This document shows positions 10,562 to 19,028 of a stretch of 34,022 nt of DNA, piece after piece. The first letter of the stretch is position 1. Each line of letters begins with the position of its first letter. Under the pieces are notes generated by a model. It did not search any database. It worked only from the letters and a program-made list of their open reading frames with translations, and was not told the DNA's origin. The DNA is from an uncultured Acidimicrobiaceae bacterium (GTDB lineage Bacteria; Actinomycetota; Acidimicrobiia; Acidimicrobiales; Ilumatobacteraceae). The stretch covers positions 1 through 34,022 of the forward strand of contig CAIYTS010000115.1 in NCBI GenBank assembly GCA_903929185.1. The letters run 5' to 3'. The position numbers and the translations under genes were made by a program.

Positions 10562-12640
10562 TCAGTGTCCAGCAGACGCGGCGCCCGCCTTGCAACCAGT
10601 TCCTGAACCAGTTGCTTCAATACCTAATTCGTGCATTACTCCCGGAACCAAGCGAGCGAACACTGGAGCTGCTGCGGTACCACCGAAACGGTCACGAGAT
10701 GATGCATTAGGTTCGTCAATACTGATCAGCATCGTCACTTGAGGATTAGCTGCGGGGAAAAATCCGACGAATGATGCAAAATACTTTCGTCCACCAGTAT
10801 CAGTTGAATACGTACCATTTGCCTGCACTTTGTAACCAGTGCCAGTTTTACCGGCAATCTCCATGCCCTTCACCTGGGCAAGCTCACCTGTTCCTGTACA
10901 AATAACTTCACGCAACATGTCTGTCATCGTTGCAGCTGTTTCAGGTTTGAGAACAGAGCGAGTCGCGGACTCAGCAACAGGATGACGCTTTCCAGTTTTA
11001 TCGATTGTTGCACTCACGAGCTGTGGAGCAACATAGGTGCCCTTATTCGCAACAGTATTCACACCGGCGATTAATTGAAGAGGAGTAGCAGCCATTCCAT
11101 AACCGTACGACACAGTGACCTTCTCCGTGCCTCGCCACTTGTTCGCATTACGCAAGGTTCCGCGGCTTTCTCCTGGATAATCGAGCCCGGTTTTCTGACC
11201 AAAACCAAAAGATGCCAAGTAGTCGTGCAATTTGTTCGTACTTATTGTTTGCGCGGTCATGAGAGTTCCGATGTTTGAACTCTCACTCACAATCGTTCGC
11301 AAATTCATATTCATTGTTGGATGCGGCCATGCATCACGAATTGGAAATTTGTCGACAACAATTGCACCAGGAACTTTTAAGACTGTTTCAGGAGTCACTG
11401 TTCCTTCATTCAACGCAGCGCTGATTGAGAAAACTTTGGCAACGGATCCAGGCTCGTACGCCTCAACAGCCGCAAAGTTTCCTGAAGCAAGGACTGCCGA
11501 ACCCGCTGTATTACGGCGCACGTTTGACATGGCATACACCTGGCCTGTCGTTGTGTTCATTACGATCGCCGTGCCACCTTTGGCACCGAGCTGACCGACT
11601 CGATCAAGCAAAGCGGTGTCAGTTTGAAATTGAATGTTCTTATCGAGTGTGAGAACAATGTCATCGCCTGGAACTGGCGCGGCAGTGGTGCTCTGTACCC
11701 CTGCAATTGAACGGCCGTTCTTGTCAACTTCGCGAACACCTTTTCCATCAACTCCTGTCAGGATTTTGTTGAATTGTTTTTCAAGACCAGATGTTCCGAG
11801 GCCGTCAGGATCTGTTCGTCCAATAACTGCACCTGCAACTCCACCTTCCACTTGACGAGATGGCTCTGTATATGAATACACACCGGGAAGGCCAAGACCC
11901 AAAAGAGTTTGTGCATTTTGCTTTGTCATGCCTCTGGCGATGTAACTGAATTTCGAACCAGGAGCACTAAGGGCGGCCAGCAGACGAGCCTCTTGTTCTG
12001 GCGTGTATGCCAATGCGACAGACAAGGCATGCGCAACTGCAGGAACATCTGTGATGTCACGTGGGTCCGCGTACACAGTGGTACTTGGGACTGACAATGC
12101 CAGCTCGTTTCCGTTGCGATCAAAGATGACTCCACGAGCAGCACGAAGGATATTCACTCTGGTCCTCTGATCAACACTTGCTGCAAAGTAGGCATGACGT
12201 TGAATTGTTTGCAACATAACTACTCGACCAAGCAACAACGTTAAGGCGACTACAAAGAACACCACTGTTTTCTGCAAACGACTTTTTACTCTGTGGTGTG
12301 CTTCAGATGACGGAATCTTGCTTGATCGCAACGCCGCTGGCACTTCCCCGGTGAAACTCATCCTGGTCCAATGCCACACCGATGCCATGATCGACTCAAA
12401 GGGCGAAACAGTTGGCGCAGGCCGACGTGTTGTAGTCGAACTGCGCACAGGAGGGCGACTTGGCTTCTTTGCTACCGGTGGTCGACTTGTTGAACGCGCA
12501 CGACTTGGCGATGCATCACGACTACTCGAAGAACGAGAAGTCGTTGACCGAGGTGATGACGATCGAGACGAAGTTGACCGAGACGACGACGGCGTTCCGT
12601 GCGAACGTGTTCCGCGATGCGAACCTTCTGAGCCACTCAT
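10562..12640 (-). CDS. ftsI: Peptidoglycan D,D-transpeptidase FtsI/PBP2-3 with Ser/Arg-rich N-terminus
   Basis: PBP dimer and transpeptidase domains: YEPGSVAKVFSI (SxxK), SESSNIG (SxN), AGKTGTGYK (KTG). Confidence 0.95.
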   Translation of the reverse strand: MSGSEGSHRGTRSHGTPSSSRSTSSRSSSPRSTTSRSSSSRDASPSRARSTSRPPVAKKPSRPPVRSSTTTRRPAPTVSPFESIMASVWHWTRMSFTGEVPAALRSSKIPSSEAHHRVKSRLQKTVVFFVVALTLLLGRVVMLQTIQRHAYFAASVDQRTRVNILRAARGVIFDRNGNELALSVPSTTVYADPRDITDVPAVAHALSVALAYTPEQEARLLAALSAPGSKFSYIARGMTKQNAQTLLGLGLPGVYSYTEPSRQVEGGVAGAVIGRTDPDGLGTSGLEKQFNKILTGVDGKGVREVDKNGRSIAGVQSTTAAPVPGDDIVLTLDKNIQFQTDTALLDRVGQLGAKGGTAIVMNTTTGQVYAMSNVRRNTAGSAVLASGNFAAVEAYEPGSVAKVFSISAALNEGTVTPETVLKVPGAIVVDKFPIRDAWPHPTMNMNLRTIVSESSNIGTLMTAQTISTNKLHDYLASFGFGQKTGLDYPGESRGTLRNANKWRGTEKVTVSYGYGMAATPLQLIAGVNTVANKGTYVAPQLVSATIDKTGKRHPVAESATRSVLKPETAATMTDMLREVICTGTGELAQVKGMEIAGKTGTGYKVQANGTYSTDTGGRKYFASFVGFFPAANPQVTMLISIDEPNASSRDRFGGTAAAPVFARLVPGVMHELGIEATGSGTGCKAGAASAGH

Positions 12641-13104
12641 GGTGATCCAACCACGACGGCTTTCATGCGGCCGAATTCATCAAGCGGCGATTCAGTATGA
12701 GCAACGACATCAGAGTCCACTTTGCCGATAGTTGCTGCAACCTCAGCTGCGATAGCGGCAGGAATTCCCACCATGTGAATACCGAGACTCGGAACAAGTC
12801 CCATCAGACTTGCTTGATTCATCAATTGCCCAGGCGACTGAAGATTGGCACGCTCGGCACGCAAGGTTTCGAAATGTGCACGTGCACGCGTGATGTCATA
12901 GTTCAATTTGTCAAGACGCATCTCTTGTTGCGCCATATGGGCGCGCAGAGAAACAATGCCAAACATCACTGTTACAACGAACGTCATCACAGTGAATACT
13001 CGGACATATCGACGCTCACTCTGAGGAACCAATACCAACCGTGGTCGGTTGTCACGATCTTCACGCGGTGAGAGAACAGCAGGAAACTTAATTGCGACAG
13101 CCAT
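12637..13104 (-). CDS. ftsL: FtsL-like bitopic division protein
   Basis: Between rsmH and ftsI; single TM (VFTVMTFVVTVMFGIVSL) followed by coiled-coil-like region; assignment mainly by synteny/topology. Confidence 0.7.
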   Translation of the reverse strand: MAVAIKFPAVLSPREDRDNRPRLVLVPQSERRYVRVFTVMTFVVTVMFGIVSLRAHMAQQEMRLDKLNYDITRARAHFETLRAERANLQSPGQLMNQASLMGLVPSLGIHMVGIPAAIAAEVAATIGKVDSDVVAHTESPLDEFGRMKAVVVGSP

Positions 13105-13106
13105 GA

Positions 13107-14057
13107 CTACTTCTGTCCCTCGACGGCTATCTTTTCAACGACTCGCAAACGCGCAGATGACGACCTGGGGTTGAGTGCCAACTCAGCCTTGCTTGCATCA
13201 CGTGGCGCACGCACACGAATAACTGATCGTTGAGCACCGCATCCGCATGGAAGGTTTGGTGGGCAATCACAATCGCCTGTCTCGGCTGATCTCATTACAG
13301 ACTTGACGATGCGGTCTTCGCCTGAGTGATACGAAAGAACTGCAAGTCGGGCACCAGGAGCCAACAACGAGATCACATTGCGCAAGGCACCCGGAAGAAT
13401 CTCAAGTTCTGCATTGACTTCGATACGAATGGCTTGAAACGTTCTCTTTGCAGGATGGCCACCACGACGTCGTGCTGGTGCGGGGATTGCCGAACTCACA
13501 ACGTCTGACAAGCGCACGGTTGAATGAATCGGCCGTGCAGCAATAATCGCTTTAGCAATTCGGTACGCGTGACGTTCGTCAGCGTTTCTGCGCAGCATGC
13601 TGGTTAACGATTCTTCGTCGTATGTATTGACAATCACATCTGCGCTCAATGCCTGAGAGCGGTCCATGCGCATATCAAGTGGCGCATCAAATCGATAGGA
13701 AAATCCACGTTCGGCAACGTCAAATTGTGGAGAAGAAACACCGAGGTCGAAGAGGGCACCGGACAACGCGCCGATGCCCTCTTTGGCCGCGATAAGCGCC
13801 GCTGCATCGAAGCGGGCGCGCCGGAGGGCAACGCGTCCACCACAACCAGCGGCTGCAAGAACTTGTTCGGCTGATTCAAGAGCCATGTCGTCTTGGTCAA
13901 TTCCCAGTAACGACACGTTTGGGTGCGCAGTCAAAATTGCTGTGCTGTGTCCGGCACCACCGAGTGTTGCATCAAGAAAAACGCCGTCATTCATGTCAGA
14001 AAAGACATCGATGATTTGTTCCAACATCACCGGTACGTGTGAAAAGACCGCGTTCAT
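13107..14057 (-). CDS. rsmH: 16S rRNA (cytosine(1402)-N(4))-methyltransferase RsmH/MraW
   Basis: MNAVFSHVPVMLEQIIDVFSDMNDGVFLDATLGGAGHS..., FDLGVSSPQFD, AIRIEVNAELEIL, LSYHSGEDRIVK. ATG at 14057 chosen; ORF track extends to a GTG at 14246 through a structured leader. Confidence 0.95.
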   Translation of the reverse strand: MNAVFSHVPVMLEQIIDVFSDMNDGVFLDATLGGAGHSTAILTAHPNVSLLGIDQDDMALESAEQVLAAAGCGGRVALRRARFDAAALIAAKEGIGALSGALFDLGVSSPQFDVAERGFSYRFDAPLDMRMDRSQALSADVIVNTYDEESLTSMLRRNADERHAYRIAKAIIAARPIHSTVRLSDVVSSAIPAPARRRGGHPAKRTFQAIRIEVNAELEILPGALRNVISLLAPGARLAVLSYHSGEDRIVKSVMRSAETGDCDCPPNLPCGCGAQRSVIRVRAPRDASKAELALNPRSSSARLRVVEKIAVEGQK

Positions 14058-14242
14058 GTTGGTACCCGTGTCATGACGGACGGTCCCTGGCAGCCTCCCG
14101 GAAAGCAATTGCCACCCGGATGTATCCCCGGAATGTGCGCGATGGTAGCGGGCGGAGTTGGAGCTAACCACCGTGCCATCCGGGAGACTGCCAGAGACCG
14201 TCGGCCGCTGACTGATTGAAGAGACATGTGGAGCATCGCGAA
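14058..14242 (-). ncRNA. Putative structured 5' leader of rsmH (mraW-type RNA motif candidate)
   Basis: 23-nt arms at 14080-14102 and 14179-14201: minus strand ACGGTCTCTGGCAGTCTCCCGGA / TCCGGGAGGCTGCCAGGGACCGT, all paired with two G-U wobbles; located in the mraZ-rsmH spacer. Confidence 0.65.
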
Positions 14243-14659
14243 TCACGCGCCCGCTCCAGCTATTTGTTCGGTGCCCGAACTGATGTTGCGATCATGACGA
14301 TCTGGTTCCCAGATCTCGACGCGGTCAAAGGATCCAGCGACAATGACACGTGAGCCCAATTGCACTCCTGCGTATTCGCGAAGTTTTTCATCGAGGTTCA
14401 CTCGACCTTGAGCATCGATAGTGACCTCAACGGTGTTGGCGGCAAGTGCCCGCTGTTCGTTGCGGTCCATTTCTCCGCTACGCACCTTTTGCAGCATTTC
14501 CTCTGCGACTTGCTCGAAGGCTTCAGCTGTCAGAACGTCAATGCACTTATCGCGACCAAACGCTAGGTAGCAACGGGGCTCGAGACGGGGGCGAAATGCA
14601 GCAGGGAGCGCGAGTCGACCTTTTGGGTCGAGCTGTCGCTCGTGCACTCCAACAAACAC
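14243..14659 (-). CDS. mraZ: Transcriptional regulator MraZ
   Basis: MFVGVHERQLDPKGRLALPAAFRPRL..., second AbrB-like repeat TIDAQGRVNLDEKLREYAGV; GTG start. Confidence 0.96.
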   Translation of the reverse strand: MFVGVHERQLDPKGRLALPAAFRPRLEPRCYLAFGRDKCIDVLTAEAFEQVAEEMLQKVRSGEMDRNEQRALAANTVEVTIDAQGRVNLDEKLREYAGVQLGSRVIVAGSFDRVEIWEPDRHDRNISSGTEQIAGAGA

Positions 14660-14706
14660 AGTCTCTGCCTTCCTGGGTGAAGTTCTCCGCCTCTCCCATG
14701 GGACAG

Positions 14707-14746
14707 ATTATCCCCACTTCTCCCCACTGTCAACCATTTACCCCCA
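14707..14746 (-). promoter_or_regulatory. mraZ promoter with MraZ-box array
   Basis: Minus strand TGGGGGTAAATGGTTGACAGTGGGGAGAAGTGGGGATAAT: TGGGG at 14742-14746, TGGTT at 14732-14736, TGGGG at 14722-14726, TGGGG at 14712-14716 (exact 10-bp period); TTGACA (14728-14733) and GATAAT (14707-14712), 15-nt spacer. Confidence 0.75.
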
Positions 14747-15427
14747 AATTTCACCACTCTCTTCCCCACCCAGGGCAGAGAGCCGTTCAGAGAGGGCGTT
14801 CACCAGGGCGAGAGCCGGGACATCAAGGGTCGCCACGGCAATGTCTGCCACCCGAGATTTCACCTCGGCCGACGCAAGGATCGGTGTCCACTCGCCTGAG
14901 CGCCAGTGTCGGTACAGCACACATTGAAATCTGGCCCCTTCTCGGCCGCGACGTTGACTAATGCCCACCAGTTTGTTTGCGCCCACAAAAACTTCACCAG
15001 GTGATGAACTCGCAAAGCACACAACACGACCATCGACATTCGTCGAAAATGACTCGCGATACACCTCGGCTGTCACCCATGGTGACAGTGCGTCAACAAA
15101 ACATTCACCAAGCCACAGCATCGATTGCGCAACATCGTCTTTCCACAATGGATCATCTCGACTAATTGTTATATCGATCCACACCGAATCTGTTGGGTGT
15201 ACAAATACTGCTCCACCGCCACTTCGTCGACGCGTTATCGATACACCGTGTTCAACTGCATTGCTCTGACGTACATCATCAACAGATTGTGTTGATCCAA
15301 GAATCAGAGTTGGTGCCTCTACCTGACACCACCACATTGCACGTTCTGCAGGTAGATCCATTGCATGAAAATCTGCAGCGGTACCTGTCCAGTCATGGCG
15401 GCCCCACTCCATTGAAGGCGTAGTCAT
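14738..15427 (-). CDS. Lipoate-protein ligase A-like (biotin/lipoate A/B ligase family)
   Basis: TLILGSTQSVDDVRQSNAVEHGVSITRRRSGGGAVFVHPTDSVWIDITI: RRSGGGAV(F/Y)H lipoyl-ligase signature. Confidence 0.8.
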   Translation of the reverse strand: MTTPSMEWGRHDWTGTAADFHAMDLPAERAMWWCQVEAPTLILGSTQSVDDVRQSNAVEHGVSITRRRSGGGAVFVHPTDSVWIDITISRDDPLWKDDVAQSMLWLGECFVDALSPWVTAEVYRESFSTNVDGRVVCFASSSPGEVFVGANKLVGISQRRGREGARFQCVLYRHWRSGEWTPILASAEVKSRVADIAVATLDVPALALVNALSERLSALGGEESGEIWG

Positions 15428-15445
15428 TGGGGAATTCGATTCGTA

Positions 15446-15943
15446 TTAACTGGCCTCAGCCAAGTACGGCTTCCACTGTTCGGGAACTCGCGGCACGGCA
15501 TACATAATCCATGACATTTCCCGAGGTGCACGCGGGATGCTCGATAACTGCATGCCAGCTTCTTCTGGTGTGCGATCGCGCTTTCGTAGATTGCAACCTC
15601 GACATGCGGCAATGACATTTTCCCAAACGTTCTTACCCCCACGAGAGCGGGGCATCACATGATCGATACTGTCTGCTGTTCCACCGCAATAACCACAACG
15701 ATGATGATCACGAGCAAACACTGCGCGTCGCGACATGGTTGCGTTGCGGTGATACGGAACTTTCACTACGTACCGCAATCGAATAACGATTGGCGACGCC
15801 AAGGTCAGACGTTCTGAATGAACGACAGTTCCGTCGTCGGCGATGACTTCAGCTTTATCGCAGAGGACGAGACAAATCGCACGGCGTGCCGACACAACAC
15901 TGAGTGGTTCATATGTTGCATTGAGAACGAGTGCGCTTCTCAT
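15446..15943 (-). CDS. HNH endonuclease family protein
   Basis: RDHHRCGYCGGTADSIDHVMPRSRGGKNVWENVIAACRGCNLRKRDRTP. Confidence 0.9.
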   Translation of the reverse strand: MRSALVLNATYEPLSVVSARRAICLVLCDKAEVIADDGTVVHSERLTLASPIVIRLRYVVKVPYHRNATMSRRAVFARDHHRCGYCGGTADSIDHVMPRSRGGKNVWENVIAACRGCNLRKRDRTPEEAGMQLSSIPRAPREMSWIMYAVPRVPEQWKPYLAEAS

Positions 15944-16233
15944 TAGTTTTCGCTACTCCACCGTCTGCACCACTGTAAGTAGTCAACGACATCTTCTGAC
16001 CGAATTGAGCCACGTGCGACACCGTGTCCACCGCCGTATTGAGTCACAAGGCGAAACTCTAAATAGTCCCGAGAAGGAACAGGAAGAAAGGGAGAGGTGC
16101 GCCACCAGCCATGTGGCACCAAGCGATACGCCTGGGAAAGCGCCGCGACCCACAACCACGGACGAACAATGACTGCCCCGAAAATGGACAGAAAGGCAGA
16201 GTCGCTTTTCGATGTGGAGCCCGCGGTTTGCAT
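15943..16233 (-). CDS. Conserved hypothetical protein
   Basis: ORF MQTAGSTSKSDSAFLSIFGAVIVRPWLWVAALSQAYRLVPHGWWRTSPFLPVPSRDYLEFRLVTQYGG...; TAATG overlap with HNH gene; ATG at 16233 preferred. Confidence 0.7.
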   Translation of the reverse strand: MQTAGSTSKSDSAFLSIFGAVIVRPWLWVAALSQAYRLVPHGWWRTSPFLPVPSRDYLEFRLVTQYGGGHGVARGSIRSEDVVDYLQWCRRWSSEN

Positions 16234-16261
16234 AGCGCCAACAGTAGTGGGCAAACCCCGA

Positions 16262-16591
16262 CTAATTGTTAGGAAACTTGACCCGAGGCTTACGAATTGT
16301 TTGGGCAAGGTCTTGAACCCCAGCGCGACCAATTAACCGAACCTGTCGTTCAATGACCAAAGCAAATCCCATCATCACGACAAAGGCTGCAAAAGCAATC
16401 AAAAAGTGAATCTGCAAACTGGCAACGACCGCTACAAGCGACACAATGACGCCGACTAAAGCCCACCACACACGGCGCGCCGAATGGCGGTACAGCCCAG
16501 AAGATGAGACAGCACTTGCGAACTTCTCATCAGTTTTGAGCTGAGCTTCAATCTCGCGCAGGATTCTTTGTTCGTCGTCTGACAATGGCAC
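16262..16591 (-). CDS. DUF3040-like membrane protein
   Basis: MPLSDDEQRILREIEAQLKTDEKFA... followed by two TM segments. Confidence 0.8.
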   Translation of the reverse strand: MPLSDDEQRILREIEAQLKTDEKFASAVSSSGLYRHSARRVWWALVGVIVSLVAVVASLQIHFLIAFAAFVVMMGFALVIERQVRLIGRAGVQDLAQTIRKPRVKFPNN

Positions 16592-16647
16592 AGATTGATT
16601 GTCTCACCTCACACACCCAAACGCAATGCGCCTTGGTGTGTTCTATG

Positions 16648-17910
16648 TCAGGAACCTTCATCGAGGACCGGGCCGGCAGGGCTCTGGCCAGGCTTTCGGG
16701 TATTGAGCCCGCTCACTGGACCAATCATCCCCGCCCCAAACCGATCAACAATCAGGTCAACTGCCTTGCTGGCTGGTTTCCATTGTTCTTCGATGTCTTC
16801 TGGCGTGTCTCCCCCGTCATCAAACAAACGCGGGATGGCTTCGCTCTGCTCACTCAGCTTTTGAGCATGCACACCGAGCAGGCGAACACCTTGTGCATAA
16901 TCCAACATCGCCAACAGCGGCTCAAGAGCTGCCACCATCGAAGGCCCTGTTGTTAACGGCACAGAGGGAGTAACGGACCGAGTGACAGATTCAAATGATG
17001 AGAACTTCACTTTCAACAACAGCGTGCCCGCAGCAACTCCAGCATCACGAGTTCGTCGTGCAACAGCATCACATAGCCGTACCAACTGAACTCGTAACTC
17101 TTCGTGCGTGGTGAGATCAGCAGAAAAAGTCTCTTCATGTCCAATTGATTTAGCAATTCGTTCTGGTTCAACTGTTCGGTCATCAATTCCTCGCGCAAGC
17201 GCATGAAGATGTCGACCATTCACATCGCCAACGGCGGCACACACGATGTCAACATCTAGTTCAGCCAAATCAGCAACGAGACGAACTCCAATAGCTTCAA
17301 GTTTTGCCAATGTTGCTGGTCCGACACCCCACAACGCCTGCACCGGTAGGGGCAACAAGAATTCAGATTCGTGTCCACGCTTCACTTCAAACACTTGATA
17401 CCCACGCTGTACTCCGCCAGCCATTGCTCGTGGCTTGGCATGTTCAGACGCGAGCTTTGCAAGAAATTTATTCGGAGCAACTCCCACGCTGCATGTCAAC
17501 TGTGTTTCAGACACCACGCGCTCACGTAATGCCCACGCAATCGACACAGCGTCTCCCATCAGCGTTGATGCTCCGGTGACGTCGAGAAAAGCTTCATCGA
17601 TTGATATTTGCTCTACGAGCGGCGTGAAGGATTCAAAGATGGTGTGCAATTTTTGGCTGTACTCGACATAGTGAGAAATATCAGGCGCGATAAACACAGC
17701 GTCTGGGCATAACTTGCGCGCAACAGCTGAAGACAGCGCAGAGTGAATCCCATACCGTCGAGCCTCATACGATGCTGCGGCCACAACACCCCGGCCGCCT
17801 GTACCGCCGACAACAACTGGCAATCCGCGCAGTTCAGGGTGACGTAATAATTCAACCGACACATAGAATGCGTCCATATCAATGTGAAGAATCGAGCGGT
17901 CTGTGGTCAT
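16648..17910 (-). CDS. dinB: DNA polymerase IV (Y-family)
   Basis: ILHIDMDAFYVSVELLRHPEL, EQISIDEAFLDVTG, CSVGVAPNKFLAKLASEHAKP, GVGPATLAKLEAIGV. Confidence 0.96.
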   Translation of the reverse strand: MTTDRSILHIDMDAFYVSVELLRHPELRGLPVVVGGTGGRGVVAAASYEARRYGIHSALSSAVARKLCPDAVFIAPDISHYVEYSQKLHTIFESFTPLVEQISIDEAFLDVTGASTLMGDAVSIAWALRERVVSETQLTCSVGVAPNKFLAKLASEHAKPRAMAGGVQRGYQVFEVKRGHESEFLLPLPVQALWGVGPATLAKLEAIGVRLVADLAELDVDIVCAAVGDVNGRHLHALARGIDDRTVEPERIAKSIGHEETFSADLTTHEELRVQLVRLCDAVARRTRDAGVAAGTLLLKVKFSSFESVTRSVTPSVPLTTGPSMVAALEPLLAMLDYAQGVRLLGVHAQKLSEQSEAIPRLFDDGGDTPEDIEEQWKPASKAVDLIVDRFGAGMIGPVSGLNTRKPGQSPAGPVLDEGS

Positions 17911-17961
17911 TTCACGGAAACGCTACTGCACTCGTCATGCCGCCACGCCTACGATGGTGAA

Positions 17962-18225
17962 GTGCCTGACTCCTCCACTTCTCTTTCCGCTCTGCCTTCA
18001 GTCACCGCGCGAGTAATTGCCTTCTGTTCGATTCTCGTTGGTGGACTTGCCGGGGGTCTTATTGGTTACGGCCTGATTGACACGCAATGTGACTCTCGCT
18101 GCGTTGTGCAATCCGGAACAGGAATGTTGATTTGCAGTGTGATCGGAGCTGGAGGAACAGCAATCATTGCGGTCCTTGTCTTACGCGCGCATGGTGAATG
18201 GCGTGAAGTATCGGATCCATCATGA
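17962..18225 (+). CDS. Small two-TM hypothetical protein
   Basis: GTG start at 17962 proposed to avoid overlap with divergent dinB; GGLAGGLIGYGLIDTQ... SVIGAGGTAIIAVLVL; ATGA overlap with next gene. Confidence 0.6.
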   Translation: MPDSSTSLSALPSVTARVIAFCSILVGGLAGGLIGYGLIDTQCDSRCVVQSGTGMLICSVIGAGGTAIIAVLVLRAHGEWREVSDPS

Positions 18226-19028
18226 GTACATCGCCATCACTCGGATCTCAATTACGTCAGATTGCAGAATCACTTGCTCGGGAGGCAGGTGACATGGCGC
18301 TTCGCGGACGCAAGAGCGGACCCCTTACGGCGACAACAAAATCATCACCGATTGACATGGTGACTCAATTCGATAAAGCAAGCGAAGCGATGATCACTGA
18401 GGGCTTGGCAACGTTACGTCCTGATGATTCGATAATCGGTGAAGAAGGTGCAGCAAAAAAAGGCACCTCTAGTATCACCTGGCACATTGACCCAATTGAT
18501 GGCACAACGAATTTCTATTTCGATCTTCCGATGTGGGCGGTATCAATTGGTGCTGTTGACGAACATGGCCCACTTGCTGGTGCCGTATACGTACCGGCCC
18601 TCGGCGAGATGTTTAGTGGCGCACGTTCTGAAGGGGCAACGATGAACGAAGTACCTATCAGTGTCCGTGCCAACCATGACATTGCAGATGCTCTCGTGTG
18701 TACCGGATACAGCTACCTCATTAGTGAGCGAGAAGTACATGCAAAACGCGTTGCCAATATAGTCATGAAGGTGCGAGACCTTCGTCGATTTGGTGCAGCA
18801 GCTGTTGATTTATGTTTCGTTGCAAGTGGTCGCCTTGATGTTTACTTTGAAGAACACCTCAATTCATGGGACCTCATTGCCGGACAAGTAATTGCAACTG
18901 AGGCTGGCGCCATCATCACTGATTACGTCGGCAATCCTGTAACACCTTCTCAAGTGCTGGCTTCAACGCCCGGAGTTCATGCGGACTTCATTCGCCTCAT
19001 TGCAGCGTCGGGGCCAGGCACTTCATGA
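18222..19028 (+). CDS. Inositol monophosphatase family protein
   Basis: GEEGA, WHIDPIDGTTNFYFDLPMWAVSIG, LNSWDLIAGQVIATEAGA motifs. Confidence 0.93.
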   Translation: MSTSPSLGSQLRQIAESLAREAGDMALRGRKSGPLTATTKSSPIDMVTQFDKASEAMITEGLATLRPDDSIIGEEGAAKKGTSSITWHIDPIDGTTNFYFDLPMWAVSIGAVDEHGPLAGAVYVPALGEMFSGARSEGATMNEVPISVRANHDIADALVCTGYSYLISEREVHAKRVANIVMKVRDLRRFGAAAVDLCFVASGRLDVYFEEHLNSWDLIAGQVIATEAGAIITDYVGNPVTPSQVLASTPGVHADFIRLIAASGPGTS

